Shown: positions 51,625 through 62,311 of the stretch, piece by piece | Numbering within the stretch: the first letter of the stretch is position 1 | How the letters are laid out: every line of letters starts with the position of its first letter | Assembly: GCA_041484195.1 (NCBI GenBank) | Contig: JBGPHC010000007.1 | Coordinates: 1-64,000 of the forward strand | Reading direction: 5' to 3' | DNA: 64,000 bases | Origin: PSRI01 sp041484195 | GTDB lineage: Bacteria; Bacteroidota; Bacteroidia; Chitinophagales; Chitinophagaceae | Translations under genes and position numbers: made by a program | The notes under the pieces: generated by a model | Databases searched by the model: none | The model's input: the letters and a program-made list of their open reading frames with translations, nothing else | Told to the model about the DNA's origin: nothing

Positions 51625-53922
51625 ATGAACACAAAACGACTCATAACACAATTGGTAAGCCTTTTCTTATTCATGAATTGCGCTTTCACCCAGCAGTCAG
51701 TCAATATAATTCCGCAACCCGTATTCAGTGAATTGAAAAACGGGATCGTTAGCATCGGGGCTCAGACGGAGATTGTGCTCATCAACAAAGACGCTGCACG
51801 TACCGTGGCATACCTGAATGACTATCTTGCAAAATGGACCGGCTACAAATTGAAGATCGTAAATCAACCGGTCAAAGACCCCGCCATCACTCAAATAATT
51901 TATGATATTAAGGTAAAGGCTGATGCACCGGATGAAGCCTATGGCATCAAGGCCAGGGACAATACCATTCGCCTGATGGGTGATGCCAGGGGTTTGTTCA
52001 ATGCCACCCAAACCCTCCTGCAGCTCATGGAACAAAACGCAAGTTCCGATAGAAAAAAGATCAGTTTTCCTGCTTGCGATATCTATGACTATCCAAGGTT
52101 TCAGTACCGCGGCATGCATTTGGATGTTGGCCGCCATTTTTTTCCCGTGGATTTTGTCAAGCGTTATATTGACCTGATGGCTCTATACAAATTCAATACA
52201 TTCCACTGGCATCTTACCGAAGACCAGGGATGGAGAATAGAAATAAAAAAATATCCCCGACTCACCCAAATCGGATCCATGAGAAAACAAACGGTTGTGG
52301 GAAAAAAATTCAATCCCTTTGTGGGCGATAGTATTCCTCACGGCGGCTATTACACGCAGGAACAGATACGTGAAGTTGTGAAGTATGCGGCCGACAGGCA
52401 GATCACAATCATACCTGAAATTGAAATGCCCGGTCATGCATTGGCAGCATTGGCTTCCTACCCTTACCTGGGATGCACCAAAGGCCCTTACGAAGTAGCC
52501 ACTCGCTGGGGTGTATTCCCGGATGTATTCTGTGCCGGTAACGATAGCACGTTCACATTCCTGGAGAATGTGCTGGACGAAGTGATTCAATTATTCCCCG
52601 GAAAATACATTCATATCGGTGGCGATGAATGCCCGAAAACACGGTGGGAAAAATGTCCCAAATGCCAGGAGCGAATCAGGCAACTGGGCCTGAAAGACGA
52701 ACATGCTTTGCAGAGCTATTTCATACAGCGCATTGAAAAATATCTCAACGGGAAAGGAAGGATGATTATTGGTTGGGATGAAATCCTCGAAGGCGGACTC
52801 GCTCCCAATGCAACCGTAATGAGCTGGAGAGGCGAAGAGGGAGGCATCACCGCGGCGCAGCAGCATCATGATGTGGTGATGACACCAGGTAAATACGTTT
52901 ACCTGGATCATTACCAATCCAGGGATTCCAGCGAACCTCTTGCCATCGGTGGATTCCTGCCCCTGAACACAGTATATGGCTATGAACCTATTCCCGCCAA
53001 GCTATCCGTAGAAGAAGCTAAATATATCAAAGGCGCACAGGGCAATGTATGGACGGAATATATGCCCACTGAAAGCCAGGTTGAATACATGGTATATCCG
53101 AGGGCCATTGCACTAAGTGAAGTTTTATGGAGCCAGCAGAATAAGAAGAACTATGATAATTTCCTTAACCGGCTTAAAATTGAAATGAAAAGGCTGGACA
53201 GACTGAAAGTGAATTATGCCAAACATGCTTTGGGGATCAAGGGTGATGTAAACAGAACCAAGGAAGGAATCATAAAGCTGTCCTTCAGTTCGCGGTTGGA
53301 TGGCGCAAAAATCCGGTACACCAACGACGGGTCTGAACCCGGTCCAAATTCAGAAATCTACCTCCAGCCTCTCACCATAGGAAAATCTATGACAGTAAGG
53401 GCAAGACCGTTCCTGAATGATCAGCCTTACGGGAACGAATACAGGCAGGATTTTATCATTCATAAGGCTGCGGGCAAAAAAGTGATCTCTAAATTTGCGC
53501 CCGGCAAGGAACACAATCCGGGTAGTGATTTCGCGCTGGTGGACGGCATTGAAGGCAGCGAAAACTCTGACGATAATAATTGGTTTGGATTCAGCGGAAA
53601 CGATCTGGACGCAGTCATTGACTTTGAACAGCCGGTGGAGATATCCTCATTCGGAATTAATTTCATCAATAATCCGCGGGGTTGGATATATCCTCCTTCT
53701 TCCCTTAGTTTTTCGGTATCCGACGATGGAATGGTTTTCCGTAACGTGGCATCAAAAGATTCATTTGAAAACAAAAGGTTGCTCAAAATCAGGATGGATG
53801 TAACCAGCCTGAAGGCCCGCTATGTGAGGGTGATTGCAAAAAATGCGGGTAAAATCCCCGAAGGGAAACCCGGAGCCGGCAACGATGCCTGGCTCTTCGT
53901 GGATGAATTGCTGGTTTTTTGA
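51625..53922 (+). CDS. Beta-N-acetylhexosaminidase, GH20, secreted
   Basis: Removes terminal GlcNAc or GalNAc from glycans. The 765 residues carry a signal peptide (to about FTQQS), the GH20b domain (about 27-145), the catalytic barrel (about 150-500, HIGGDECPK with Asp334-Glu335 as the acid/base pair, and GWDEILEGG), a chitobiase C-terminal beta domain (about 540-620), and an F5/8-type carbohydrate-binding module (about 640-765). It is last in the operon with the two CocE/NonD hydrolases, starting three bases after copy 2. A role in chitin, peptidoglycan or glycoprotein breakdown is likely. Confidence 0.94.
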   Translation: MNTKRLITQLVSLFLFMNCAFTQQSVNIIPQPVFSELKNGIVSIGAQTEIVLINKDAARTVAYLNDYLAKWTGYKLKIVNQPVKDPAITQIIYDIKVKADAPDEAYGIKARDNTIRLMGDARGLFNATQTLLQLMEQNASSDRKKISFPACDIYDYPRFQYRGMHLDVGRHFFPVDFVKRYIDLMALYKFNTFHWHLTEDQGWRIEIKKYPRLTQIGSMRKQTVVGKKFNPFVGDSIPHGGYYTQEQIREVVKYAADRQITIIPEIEMPGHALAALASYPYLGCTKGPYEVATRWGVFPDVFCAGNDSTFTFLENVLDEVIQLFPGKYIHIGGDECPKTRWEKCPKCQERIRQLGLKDEHALQSYFIQRIEKYLNGKGRMIIGWDEILEGGLAPNATVMSWRGEEGGITAAQQHHDVVMTPGKYVYLDHYQSRDSSEPLAIGGFLPLNTVYGYEPIPAKLSVEEAKYIKGAQGNVWTEYMPTESQVEYMVYPRAIALSEVLWSQQNKKNYDNFLNRLKIEMKRLDRLKVNYAKHALGIKGDVNRTKEGIIKLSFSSRLDGAKIRYTNDGSEPGPNSEIYLQPLTIGKSMTVRARPFLNDQPYGNEYRQDFIIHKAAGKKVISKFAPGKEHNPGSDFALVDGIEGSENSDDNNWFGFSGNDLDAVIDFEQPVEISSFGINFINNPRGWIYPPSSLSFSVSDDGMVFRNVASKDSFENKRLLKIRMDVTSLKARYVRVIAKNAGKIPEGKPGAGNDAWLFVDELLVF

Positions 53923-53942
53923 ACCCGGGAGGCAATTGACCC

Positions 53943-56900
53943 TTATGGTTTAGAATAACGGTAACTCGCAACTGGACTGTTGTTGATTGAAAAGAGGATG
54001 GTATTTTTAGTCCGGTCGCCCAGGAGCATAATATCTTTAACATCTCCCCTGAGGTGAAGACCGGAACTGAGTTGGCTGACGTACTTGAAATTGCCTTTGC
54101 CGTCTCCCAGGAATAACATGCCCTGATTCGCATCGAATTTGCCCGTTGCCACCCTGGTTTGAGTGAAATTCCCTGCAAGAACAAGGTCTTTATTTCCGTC
54201 CTTATTAATATCCAGGGATTGTATCGCATACACGGGTGCGAATTGTGCCTGAATGGGCAGGTCTTTCAATTCAAATTTTCCATTGCCTTTATTCTCCATA
54301 TAGGTGGTCGTAAACCTATTGGCCGTTAATTTTTTTGCCTTGGCTAACGCTTCCTTACTGAAAATATCCTCAATGGTGGCATTTGCATAAGAGGCATAGT
54401 CGTTGAATTTCTTTCTCAATATGGGCAGTTGCAATAACAATTCGTCGCGACTTAGAAAAGGATAGCTCTTCCCTTGCACATAGTAGCACATGATCCCATC
54501 CACCGATCCATTTTGATCAAAATCATCATAGACCATGGTGCATGGTTGACCTGCACTCACTCTCATCTGGGTATTCCAGCCAAGATTACCCACTATGAAA
54601 TCAATATCGCCATCGTTGTCAAAATCATCGGCATAAATACGGGACCACCAGCCGTTGGAAGGCTGGGCGATAAAAGCAGCAGACTGGTCTTTTAATTTTC
54701 CATGATCGTTGATCAGGATTGTAATGGGCATCCATTCGCCCACGGCAATGAGGTCGGGCTGACCGTCGTGATTCAGATCCACCCATATAGCATCCGTAAC
54801 CATTCCAAGTGAAAGCATTTCAGGAGCTAGGGTCTGGGTCTGGTTGCTGAAATTTCCTTTGCCATCATTTATCAAAATATAACTTGCCGGTGTTTCAGGG
54901 TATCGCCCGGGTACTACCCTGCCGCCCACAAAAACATCCGTATCACCATCGCCATCAATATCTGCAGCTTTCACGCAGGACGCGTTTATGTAAATGTCCG
55001 GAACCGCATTTTGTTTGAGCATAAAATGCCCGCTGCCATCATTCAGGTAAAGCCTGTTTTGTAAGTACGGACTGCCGGGCGGGAAAAGATATCCTCCGCT
55101 TACCACATACAAATCCAGGTCCTTGTCTCCATCCGCGTCGAAGAAAACTGCATCAATATCTTCGGGAATTGAATCTCTTTCAAATTCAGGCTGGACTGAA
55201 GGAATGAATTTCCCATTGGCATTTTGAAGGAATAATCTTCCCGGCTGATTCCTGGCTCCGCATATATAAATATCTTCCCGACCATCTCCATTCACGTCTC
55301 CTTTTGCCATCCGCGGACCCTGTGTGGAATAAAGACCTGGCAGGAATGATTGCACATTGAAATCTATGAAATCATCTTCCTTGTGAGTGAATGGAAGCAG
55401 GGGCTCAAGGTCCGCAGTGAAATAGACCGGGTTGCCAGGAGGACCATAAATATGATTTTCCCGCGCATCTTCCTGCTTCGCGATCAGAACCTGGTCAGCC
55501 TTCACGTTGGTAATAATCTGGCGCTTGCCTCCGGGCCAAATGATTTCCAATGAATCGGCAGCCAGAGAAGTTCCCAGTCCAAAATGCAGATCGGGGTCAA
55601 CTGAGGATTGAAAACCTCTTGAAAGATTGGATTCTCTCAATGCAACCTGCCCCTTATTGTACAATTTTACTTTAGTGCCGATTCCAAGCCTGTTCATTCC
55701 GGTTCCTTGCAGGCGAACGGTGAGGTAATGATTTTTTAAGAGTTCATTGGAATTATTCCTATATACAAAAGCTTCTTCGTCCATATTATTGGTAACCAGG
55801 TCCAGGTCACCATCGTTGTCCAGGTCCGCGTAAGCCGCGCCGTTATTCAGTACAGGTTTGTCAATACCCCATTGCTGGGAAACATTGCTGAATGTGAGGT
55901 CGCCATTATTCCTGAACAGGTAGTTATGAAATTTATTGGAAGGCATTTTGGCAATGGTCTCCATCAGCGAATTTTGTTTGCCAGTGCCGGGAGCGCGGGT
56001 CTTTATTTGCATGTCGGCCTTGTACTTCAAGAAATCCATGCTGGTAAAATCGCGTTTGTACCCGTTGCTTACAAAGAGGTCTGGATAACCGTCGTTGTCA
56101 AAATCGGCCAGAAGCGGCGCCCAGCTCCAATCGGTATTCGAGACCCCACTTAACTGACCGATCTCGCTGAATCTCCGGTTGCCCGTATTCAACTGCAGCA
56201 TATTGCGCATGTACTGATACTGCAGCCCGGTCTTTACATAGAGGTTGAATTTGTCATATTCATTGGGTCCGAATAATAATTTTTGGCGCTTATTGTCTTC
56301 CGGTAGCATGTCAAGAGTGCATATATCCTGGAGTCCGTCGTTGTTGAAATCGGCCACATCCACTCCCATCGAAAAATTTGACATGTGATCGATGTATTCA
56401 GAAACGGAATCCACAAAAGCTCCATGTTGATTATTGATGTAGAGATGGTCGTTTTCCGCATAGTCATTCGTGACATAGATATCCTGCCAGCCATCATTAT
56501 TAAAGTCGCTGATGGCAATTCCCAAACCGTAATTGGCCATGCCACCGGTAATGCCTGCTTCCTCGCTCACATCCGTGAATTTGCCATTGTCGTTCCTGAA
56601 AAGTTTATCACTGAAATTGGGATCACGTTTGGATCTTTTCACCGGGTCTATGCCGATGGTGTTAGATACTTCGATCAATGAATGGTTTAGCAGGAACATG
56701 TCGAGGTCCCCGTCATTGTCATAATCGAAGAAGGCCGCTTGTGTTGAATAGCCCGGATCATCCAGCCCATATTCCTTTGCCCTGTCCGTGAAAGTGAGGT
56801 CGCCGTTATTTATGAGTAGTATATTCCGGCGGTTTTCGGGATTTCCATCGGCTGATTTGCAAACATATATATCCAGGAGCCCGTCTCCGTTCACATCCGC

Positions 56901-57269
56901 CATCGTCACGCCTGTCTTCCACCCCTTTGTACAGGCAGTTCCCGATTTTGCGGTGATGTCTTCGAATTTAAAATTCCCCTTGTTGAGGTAAAGTTTATCT
57001 CCCTGATTATTGGATGTAAAATAGACGTCTTTCAGTCCGTCATCGTTAATATCCCCGATGGCAACGCCACCGCCGTTATACAAATATTCATAAGTGAGAA
57101 TATTTATCTGTTCATTCTCCGCGCTCACATTATTAAAATGGATGCCGGTAGATTCATTATCCAGAAGGGTGAATAGTTTTTTCCCCTTATCTGAATTACA
57201 GGCTAGCTGAAGCATGATGATTGTTCCAAGGAAAAGCGCGAGTCCGCGGGCATGATTTCTGAAAGACAT
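53943..57269 (-). CDS. FG-GAP/VCBS repeat and ASPIC-UnbV lipoprotein
   Basis: A giant 1108-residue lipoprotein (LQLACN lipobox, Cys24). It is built of many FG-GAP/VCBS repeats with calcium-type loops (DINDDGLKD, DYDNDGDLD, DFNNDGWQD, DFDNDGYPD, DLDNDGDLD, DADGDKDLD, DIDGDGDTD, DINKDGNKD), interrupted near 530-610 by an ASPIC/UnbV domain (RLGIGTKVKLY, FQSSVDPDLHFGLG, IWPGGKRQ). Such proteins often accompany SusCD in Bacteroidota and are thought to bind polymers or proteins at the surface. Separated from susD by a strong terminator, so probably independently transcribed. No enzymatic motif is seen. Confidence 0.88.
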   Translation of the reverse strand: MSFRNHARGLALFLGTIIMLQLACNSDKGKKLFTLLDNESTGIHFNNVSAENEQINILTYEYLYNGGGVAIGDINDDGLKDVYFTSNNQGDKLYLNKGNFKFEDITAKSGTACTKGWKTGVTMADVNGDGLLDIYVCKSADGNPENRRNILLINNGDLTFTDRAKEYGLDDPGYSTQAAFFDYDNDGDLDMFLLNHSLIEVSNTIGIDPVKRSKRDPNFSDKLFRNDNGKFTDVSEEAGITGGMANYGLGIAISDFNNDGWQDIYVTNDYAENDHLYINNQHGAFVDSVSEYIDHMSNFSMGVDVADFNNDGLQDICTLDMLPEDNKRQKLLFGPNEYDKFNLYVKTGLQYQYMRNMLQLNTGNRRFSEIGQLSGVSNTDWSWAPLLADFDNDGYPDLFVSNGYKRDFTSMDFLKYKADMQIKTRAPGTGKQNSLMETIAKMPSNKFHNYLFRNNGDLTFSNVSQQWGIDKPVLNNGAAYADLDNDGDLDLVTNNMDEEAFVYRNNSNELLKNHYLTVRLQGTGMNRLGIGTKVKLYNKGQVALRESNLSRGFQSSVDPDLHFGLGTSLAADSLEIIWPGGKRQIITNVKADQVLIAKQEDARENHIYGPPGNPVYFTADLEPLLPFTHKEDDFIDFNVQSFLPGLYSTQGPRMAKGDVNGDGREDIYICGARNQPGRLFLQNANGKFIPSVQPEFERDSIPEDIDAVFFDADGDKDLDLYVVSGGYLFPPGSPYLQNRLYLNDGSGHFMLKQNAVPDIYINASCVKAADIDGDGDTDVFVGGRVVPGRYPETPASYILINDGKGNFSNQTQTLAPEMLSLGMVTDAIWVDLNHDGQPDLIAVGEWMPITILINDHGKLKDQSAAFIAQPSNGWWSRIYADDFDNDGDIDFIVGNLGWNTQMRVSAGQPCTMVYDDFDQNGSVDGIMCYYVQGKSYPFLSRDELLLQLPILRKKFNDYASYANATIEDIFSKEALAKAKKLTANRFTTTYMENKGNGKFELKDLPIQAQFAPVYAIQSLDINKDGNKDLVLAGNFTQTRVATGKFDANQGMLFLGDGKGNFKYVSQLSSGLHLRGDVKDIMLLGDRTKNTILFSINNSPVASYRYSKP

Positions 57270-57315
57270 AAAGGGGAAATATTTGAGACAAATTAGTCTT
57301 ATAAAATAAAAATGA

Positions 57316-57349
57316 AAAAAGAATGAGGCCCTTGCACCTCATTCTTTTT
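57316..57349. terminator. Strong terminator after susD
   Basis: A perfect 13-bp stem, AAAAAGAATGAGG (57316-57328) with CCTCATTCTTTTT (57337-57349), and an 8-base loop. On the minus strand the T-rich arm follows the GC core, so it ends the susC-susD transcript before the FG-GAP gene. Confidence 0.85.
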
Positions 57350-57370
57350 CTCCTTTTCAACTACTATAAT

Positions 57371-59095
57371 TTATTTATCCCACCACACTGGCGTGGACTC
57401 TTTGTCAGCCCCTTGCCGCTGGATGGCTTCATCATAGAATGTCTTATTGTTCAATGCTTCTATTGATGGATAGGTAATCCGTTTTGTGAAATTACCTGGA
57501 CCTCCATCTGTGGCAGTGATTCCCGCCGGATCTGGGGCCGCAAATGGAATGAGTATGGGTAGGTGTAGTCTCCGGTGATCAGCCCAGGCTTCCCATCCAC
57601 CGTCAGGAAATAGTCCTATATATTTCTGCGTAATGATCTTGCTCATGGGATCGTCAACCGGATTACCCAAGTAGGTCTTTCCGGAATTATTACTCCATTT
57701 TACCGTAGTGCCGTATGTGTTTTGGTCAGTGGATGCCAGATAAGCTGCAATGGTCGGATCAGCTACTCCCATCCATTGCATGGAAGCCGTGATGCCTTTT
57801 TCATACCATGTTTGAACGTCACCGCCAACATTCCATCCTCTTTGGGCTGCTTCTGCCAGGAGGAAACATACTTCATGATAAGTCAGGATTTCATAACCCC
57901 GTTCATGGTCTTTGGAGAATTTGGCGCCCATCCTGGCCTGGTTGCCTATTTGATATTCCTGCTTTCCAGCGGCTGTTGCCGAGAGTCCGGCAGGCGTACC
58001 ATGCCAGCGATTCCTCGCGTCCACCGTAATTCCATTTACAACAGCAGCAGAATTGGCTCCGGATTCATCCGAGCTCGGTTCAAAATAAACGGGGCCCCTG
58101 GGATCCACTTTGCCCGGGATACCCACTTTGAATTTATTGGCATTAGGGTCAAGAGGATTTTCATTTCCGGGAGGCAATGGCATGCCGGGATCATCTACAA
58201 TGGCACCTGCAGGCGGGTTGGGGAAGGGTTGTCCACCCAATCCGGTCAGCAAATTTTCCATGGAGCGGCTCATGCCTTCTGAACCCCATCCGTAATAGTA
58301 CGTGTATTGGTAATCGTTACCCCAGCCATAAGAAAGGGAGCGTTTTACAATACAGGCTTCGGACGGGTCACTTATCAGGCCTCCTGCAACGGCTTCTTCC
58401 GCATTTTGCTTGGCGAGCTGTGGATCAACCTGGGTTAACCTCATGGCTAAACGCAGACGAAGGGAGTTCGCGAATTTTTTCCAGAGGGAAATGTCATCAT
58501 TATAGACAATATCCTGCCCGGCCATCTGCTTCGGATTCGCAGTTGACAGTGAATCTGAAGCTTCTTTCAACTCTTTCAGCATGTCTTTGTAGATCAATTC
58601 CTGAGGATCATAAGGTGGATTGGTACCCTTTCCGTCAGCAGCCTGGAAATAGGGAAGGTCTCCCCAAATATCGGTGGCGCGGGAATAGATCCAACATCTC
58701 CATATCCTGCACATCTGCGTTTCGTTGAGTGGTATCGGATTGTCATGACCAATCCTGATAGCCTCATTCAATGACGCGATGAAGGCATTGTGATAATTGT
58801 TATAAAAATCAGTGATCCACTCGTCATTGGTGATGCCTCTTTGAGTACTGAAGCCTTCGTTGGCCGCATACTGGGCATAAATATCGTTGGTCAACTGGGT
58901 CATGCGTTCATGCATACCGGGATCGAGTGGCGAACTCATGATGGTATTCGCCAGCAGGAAACTTGGATTCACCTTATCGGGCGTAAATCCATTGGGGTTT
59001 CTATTGATGGAGTCAAAATCCTTGTCACAGGACTGAATCATCATCAAGGGCACCAATCCCGCAACTACCCATGCAATGTTTCTTAATATTTTCAT
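57371..59095 (-). CDS. SusD/RagB-family nutrient-binding lipoprotein
   Basis: A 574-residue surface lipoprotein (MMIQSCD lipobox, Cys23) of the SusD-like 2 group. The N-terminal INRNPNGFTPDKVNPSFLL, RIWRCWIYSRATDIWGDLPY and the C-terminal FLLAEAAQRGWN helical-repeat segments are typical. It caps the SusC channel and binds the substrate. It follows susC by 30 bases on the same strand and ends at a strong terminator, so susC-susD form one operon. The ligand is unknown; the neighbouring GH20 and ROK genes suggest amino sugars. Confidence 0.92.
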   Translation of the reverse strand: MKILRNIAWVVAGLVPLMMIQSCDKDFDSINRNPNGFTPDKVNPSFLLANTIMSSPLDPGMHERMTQLTNDIYAQYAANEGFSTQRGITNDEWITDFYNNYHNAFIASLNEAIRIGHDNPIPLNETQMCRIWRCWIYSRATDIWGDLPYFQAADGKGTNPPYDPQELIYKDMLKELKEASDSLSTANPKQMAGQDIVYNDDISLWKKFANSLRLRLAMRLTQVDPQLAKQNAEEAVAGGLISDPSEACIVKRSLSYGWGNDYQYTYYYGWGSEGMSRSMENLLTGLGGQPFPNPPAGAIVDDPGMPLPPGNENPLDPNANKFKVGIPGKVDPRGPVYFEPSSDESGANSAAVVNGITVDARNRWHGTPAGLSATAAGKQEYQIGNQARMGAKFSKDHERGYEILTYHEVCFLLAEAAQRGWNVGGDVQTWYEKGITASMQWMGVADPTIAAYLASTDQNTYGTTVKWSNNSGKTYLGNPVDDPMSKIITQKYIGLFPDGGWEAWADHRRLHLPILIPFAAPDPAGITATDGGPGNFTKRITYPSIEALNNKTFYDEAIQRQGADKESTPVWWDK

Positions 59096-59125
59096 ATGAT
59101 GTCTTTTAATGCTTTTATGAAAAGA

Positions 59126-62100
59126 CTAGAATTCAATTTTTAAATTGGCTCCAAAGCTGCGCGTGGATGGATAAGATCCATTTTCCCAACCCTGCGCATC
59201 CGTGGTATTAAAAGATGATTCCGGGTCAATGCCTGGGATATGTTTTGAAATTAGCCATAGATTTCTGCCAACAACACTGAGTGTCACATTACGAACGGGA
59301 ATTCTGCCCCAAAGATTGTTGGGGAAAGTGTATCCAAGTACCACTTCTCTCAACCGCACATTGCTGGCATCATAAATGAACAGGGAAGCCACTGGTTCCG
59401 CGCCCGAAACTTTTGACCAGTATTCCTGGGCCTTTATTGCAGTTGTGTTTTTCCCTCCACCGTCCAATACGCCATTCACAATGAGTCCGCCTTCCCGATC
59501 TGCAAGAGTTCCATTAGCATTACCTGCAGCATACATATAGGCCAGTGATTGAGAATAGAATTGACCGCCATTTCGCATGTCAATCAGGAAACTCATGTAA
59601 AAGTTCTTGTATGAGAAATTGTTCTGAATGCCGGCGAGGAACTTGGGTTGGAAATTCCCGATCAGCACATTCTTGTTTTCGTTGATCCTGGGTGTTCCAT
59701 CCGATTCCACGATGATATTTCCATTGGCGTCCTTCGCAAAATCCCTTCCGTAGATATTTCCATAAGGTTCGCCTTCATTGGCCATGATGCGGATGGCTCT
59801 GGAATTTACATCACCCTGCAGAGAAAAAGTCTTTTGCCGTGGATCGAGAGAAATCACCTGGTTCTTATTGTGGTTATAATTGATCGCTATATCCCAGACA
59901 AAATCTCTCTTGATGGGACTGCCAGTGATCGTAAATTCATAACCTCTGTTCCTGATCTTACCAGCGTTGATATATGCAGTTGCAAAGCCTGTTGCTCCGG
60001 GCAAAGGTAGAGGTAAAATCTGGTTTACTCCATCCTTGGTATAGAATGTGAAATCAAATCCCACACGATTTTTGAGGAACCTCATTTCGGCGCCATACTC
60101 CTGAGACTTGACCAGACCCGGTTTGATATCCGGATCGTAGAGGATGCGGGGAGGTGAGGTTACCAGCAGGCTGGCATCACCATAACCGCGGCTTATTCCA
60201 AAGGTTGGAGTGAGTTCATACGGAGCGATCGTGACGCTGCCTGCTTCTGCATAAGCCGCACGGATTTTAGCAAATGAAATGGCCTGCGGGAATTCGCTCT
60301 TGAAGAGGTCGGACCACAGATCACTTACAACTGCCGAGAATGACAACGAAGGATAATGAAATGAACGTCTGTCTTTTGCCAGTACAGAAACCCAGTCATT
60401 GCGGTAGGTGGCGTCCAGGAACAGATAGTTCCTGAAACCAAGGTTCAGGAATCCATAAAGAGAATTGATCCTGCTTTTCGATACATCACTGCTTGGCCTG
60501 GGCAGCTGGCCGGTATTGAGTGAGTAAACTCCGGGCAGATCCAATAAACCTGTTGATCCACCAACATTATTATAATTAGAAGTTTCCTTATTGCCACCTA
60601 CGCTGAGTGAAGCCGTCAAATCTCCGGTCAATTTCCTGTTTGCAGTCAGCAGAAAATCCGCGTTGGATTCCATGGCCCTGCTCCTATAGGCACTATAACC
60701 TGAATTAAAATTCAGAGCACCGGATCCCAGGTCCCTGATGCCATAAGCGTTCGCGCTTTCTGTGAATGTCTGACGCATATCCATACCATGTCTTACCTGC
60801 AATTTCAGCCAATCGGTGAATTTATATTCGAGCTGGATCATGGTCAGGAAGCGATCGCTCTGGTCATTGTTAAAATCTTTGTATAGCACCCAGTATGGGT
60901 TCCTCAGGGTACTGTAAAACATGGGCTGCCATAACACCATGGCGCCTTCCTGGTCTTCATAAGGATTCATGTCCGAAATATGAACGGATCTCGGCATGGT
61001 CTGGTACTGCGCAAATATATTGCTGGGGCTGCCGGAAGTCTGTGGCCGGTTATGCGTTCTTTGATTATTGTAGTTTACCCTACCTTCAATAGAGAACGCA
61101 TTAGTGATCTGACTGTTCACTCTTAGAGAAACAAAGTCTCTTCTAAGAGTTGTATTTGGAAGCAGACCCTTGTTGAAGAGATTGGAATAGGCCAGGCGGA
61201 AAGTAGTCTTGTCTCCTCCACCTGTCAATTCAATTGAATTATTGGTAGTTAAGCCTTTTTGCAAAAAATTTTTCAGGTCATTCGGGTCGGCGGTCATGGG
61301 CCGGGTTTGGCCAGTCCAGTCTGTGATCGGCTGACCGGCTATCTTGGGTCCCCAACTGCTCTGCGATTTTACGTCGAATACGCCGTCAGATCCCTGTCCG
61401 TATTCATTCTGCAGATCGGGATAGAGTAAAGGCGATTCCGTAGTAGCAGAAGTACTGAATCTTACGCCAAGACCTTTTCTCTTAATTCCTTTTTTGGTAG
61501 TTATAACCAGTACTCCATTACCACCCCTGATTCCATAGAGTGCGGATGCGGCGGGACCTTTCAGGACGTTAATATCTTCAATATCATCGGGGTTCAAATC
61601 AGACAAGCCATTTCCTCCGTCAAAGGAACCATATTCACTTTGTCCGGTGGCGCTTTGAAAATTGTCCATGGGAATTCCATCCACCACGATCAATGGTTCA
61701 TTATTGGAACCTCCGCTGGCGCTGGGAAGGAAATTATTTCCGCGGATTGTAATCCTTGCCGAGCCGGCAGGACCGGTGCCGGTCTTATTGACTTCAACGC
61801 CCGCAATCTTACCTGTCAAACTATTCAGGATATTGACTTCACGAGCTTTGGTGAGATTTTCGCCACTCACATTCTGAGCAGAATAGCCCAGCGCCCTTTT
61901 CTCTCTTCTGATACCCAATGCCGTAACAACCACTTCACTCAGTTGCTGCGCACTGGACTGCAGTACCACTGAAATATTAGTGGCGCTGCCCACGGTAATT
62001 TCCTGGGATTCGTATCCCACCATAGAGATCACTACCACGTCTCCCACATTGGCGTCAATAGAAAAACTGCCGTCAGCTCCGGTGGTCGTTCCTTTTCTGG

Positions 62101-62311
62101 TACCCTTGACCGTTACATTTACTCCTGGCAGGGGATTTCCATCCTGACCGGTCACTTTGCCTGATATGGCAATGGCATGCAGGTTTTCTTTCCCGGATGG
62201 CGGCCGGTTGTGGAGGCGCGTTTTGCCGCCTGCATGGGCAGGTGGCAAAGCCGCCAACTGCATGACCACAAAACCAAAGGCCATACAGCGCTTTAGATTA
62301 ATTCTTCTCAT
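59126..62311 (-). CDS. SusC/RagA TonB-dependent outer-membrane transporter
   Basis: A 1061-residue TonB-dependent receptor. Signal peptide (to about AHA), a carboxypeptidase-like N-terminal extension domain (about 50-130, with ISGKVTGQDGNPLPGVNVTVKGT), then the plug (about 135-260, LTGKIAGVEV... LNPDDIEDINVLKGPAASALYG) and the 22-strand barrel. The SEVVVTALGI TonB-box region is present. It imports oligosaccharides or peptides with SusD as lid, powered by TonB. A leader hairpin TTCCGG-N9-CCGGAA lies at 62367-62387. The receptor is followed by susD after 30 bases. Confidence 0.95.
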   Translation of the reverse strand: MRRINLKRCMAFGFVVMQLAALPPAHAGGKTRLHNRPPSGKENLHAIAISGKVTGQDGNPLPGVNVTVKGTRKGTTTGADGSFSIDANVGDVVVISMVGYESQEITVGSATNISVVLQSSAQQLSEVVVTALGIRREKRALGYSAQNVSGENLTKAREVNILNSLTGKIAGVEVNKTGTGPAGSARITIRGNNFLPSASGGSNNEPLIVVDGIPMDNFQSATGQSEYGSFDGGNGLSDLNPDDIEDINVLKGPAASALYGIRGGNGVLVITTKKGIKRKGLGVRFSTSATTESPLLYPDLQNEYGQGSDGVFDVKSQSSWGPKIAGQPITDWTGQTRPMTADPNDLKNFLQKGLTTNNSIELTGGGDKTTFRLAYSNLFNKGLLPNTTLRRDFVSLRVNSQITNAFSIEGRVNYNNQRTHNRPQTSGSPSNIFAQYQTMPRSVHISDMNPYEDQEGAMVLWQPMFYSTLRNPYWVLYKDFNNDQSDRFLTMIQLEYKFTDWLKLQVRHGMDMRQTFTESANAYGIRDLGSGALNFNSGYSAYRSRAMESNADFLLTANRKLTGDLTASLSVGGNKETSNYNNVGGSTGLLDLPGVYSLNTGQLPRPSSDVSKSRINSLYGFLNLGFRNYLFLDATYRNDWVSVLAKDRRSFHYPSLSFSAVVSDLWSDLFKSEFPQAISFAKIRAAYAEAGSVTIAPYELTPTFGISRGYGDASLLVTSPPRILYDPDIKPGLVKSQEYGAEMRFLKNRVGFDFTFYTKDGVNQILPLPLPGATGFATAYINAGKIRNRGYEFTITGSPIKRDFVWDIAINYNHNKNQVISLDPRQKTFSLQGDVNSRAIRIMANEGEPYGNIYGRDFAKDANGNIIVESDGTPRINENKNVLIGNFQPKFLAGIQNNFSYKNFYMSFLIDMRNGGQFYSQSLAYMYAAGNANGTLADREGGLIVNGVLDGGGKNTTAIKAQEYWSKVSGAEPVASLFIYDASNVRLREVVLGYTFPNNLWGRIPVRNVTLSVVGRNLWLISKHIPGIDPESSFNTTDAQGWENGSYPSTRSFGANLKIEF

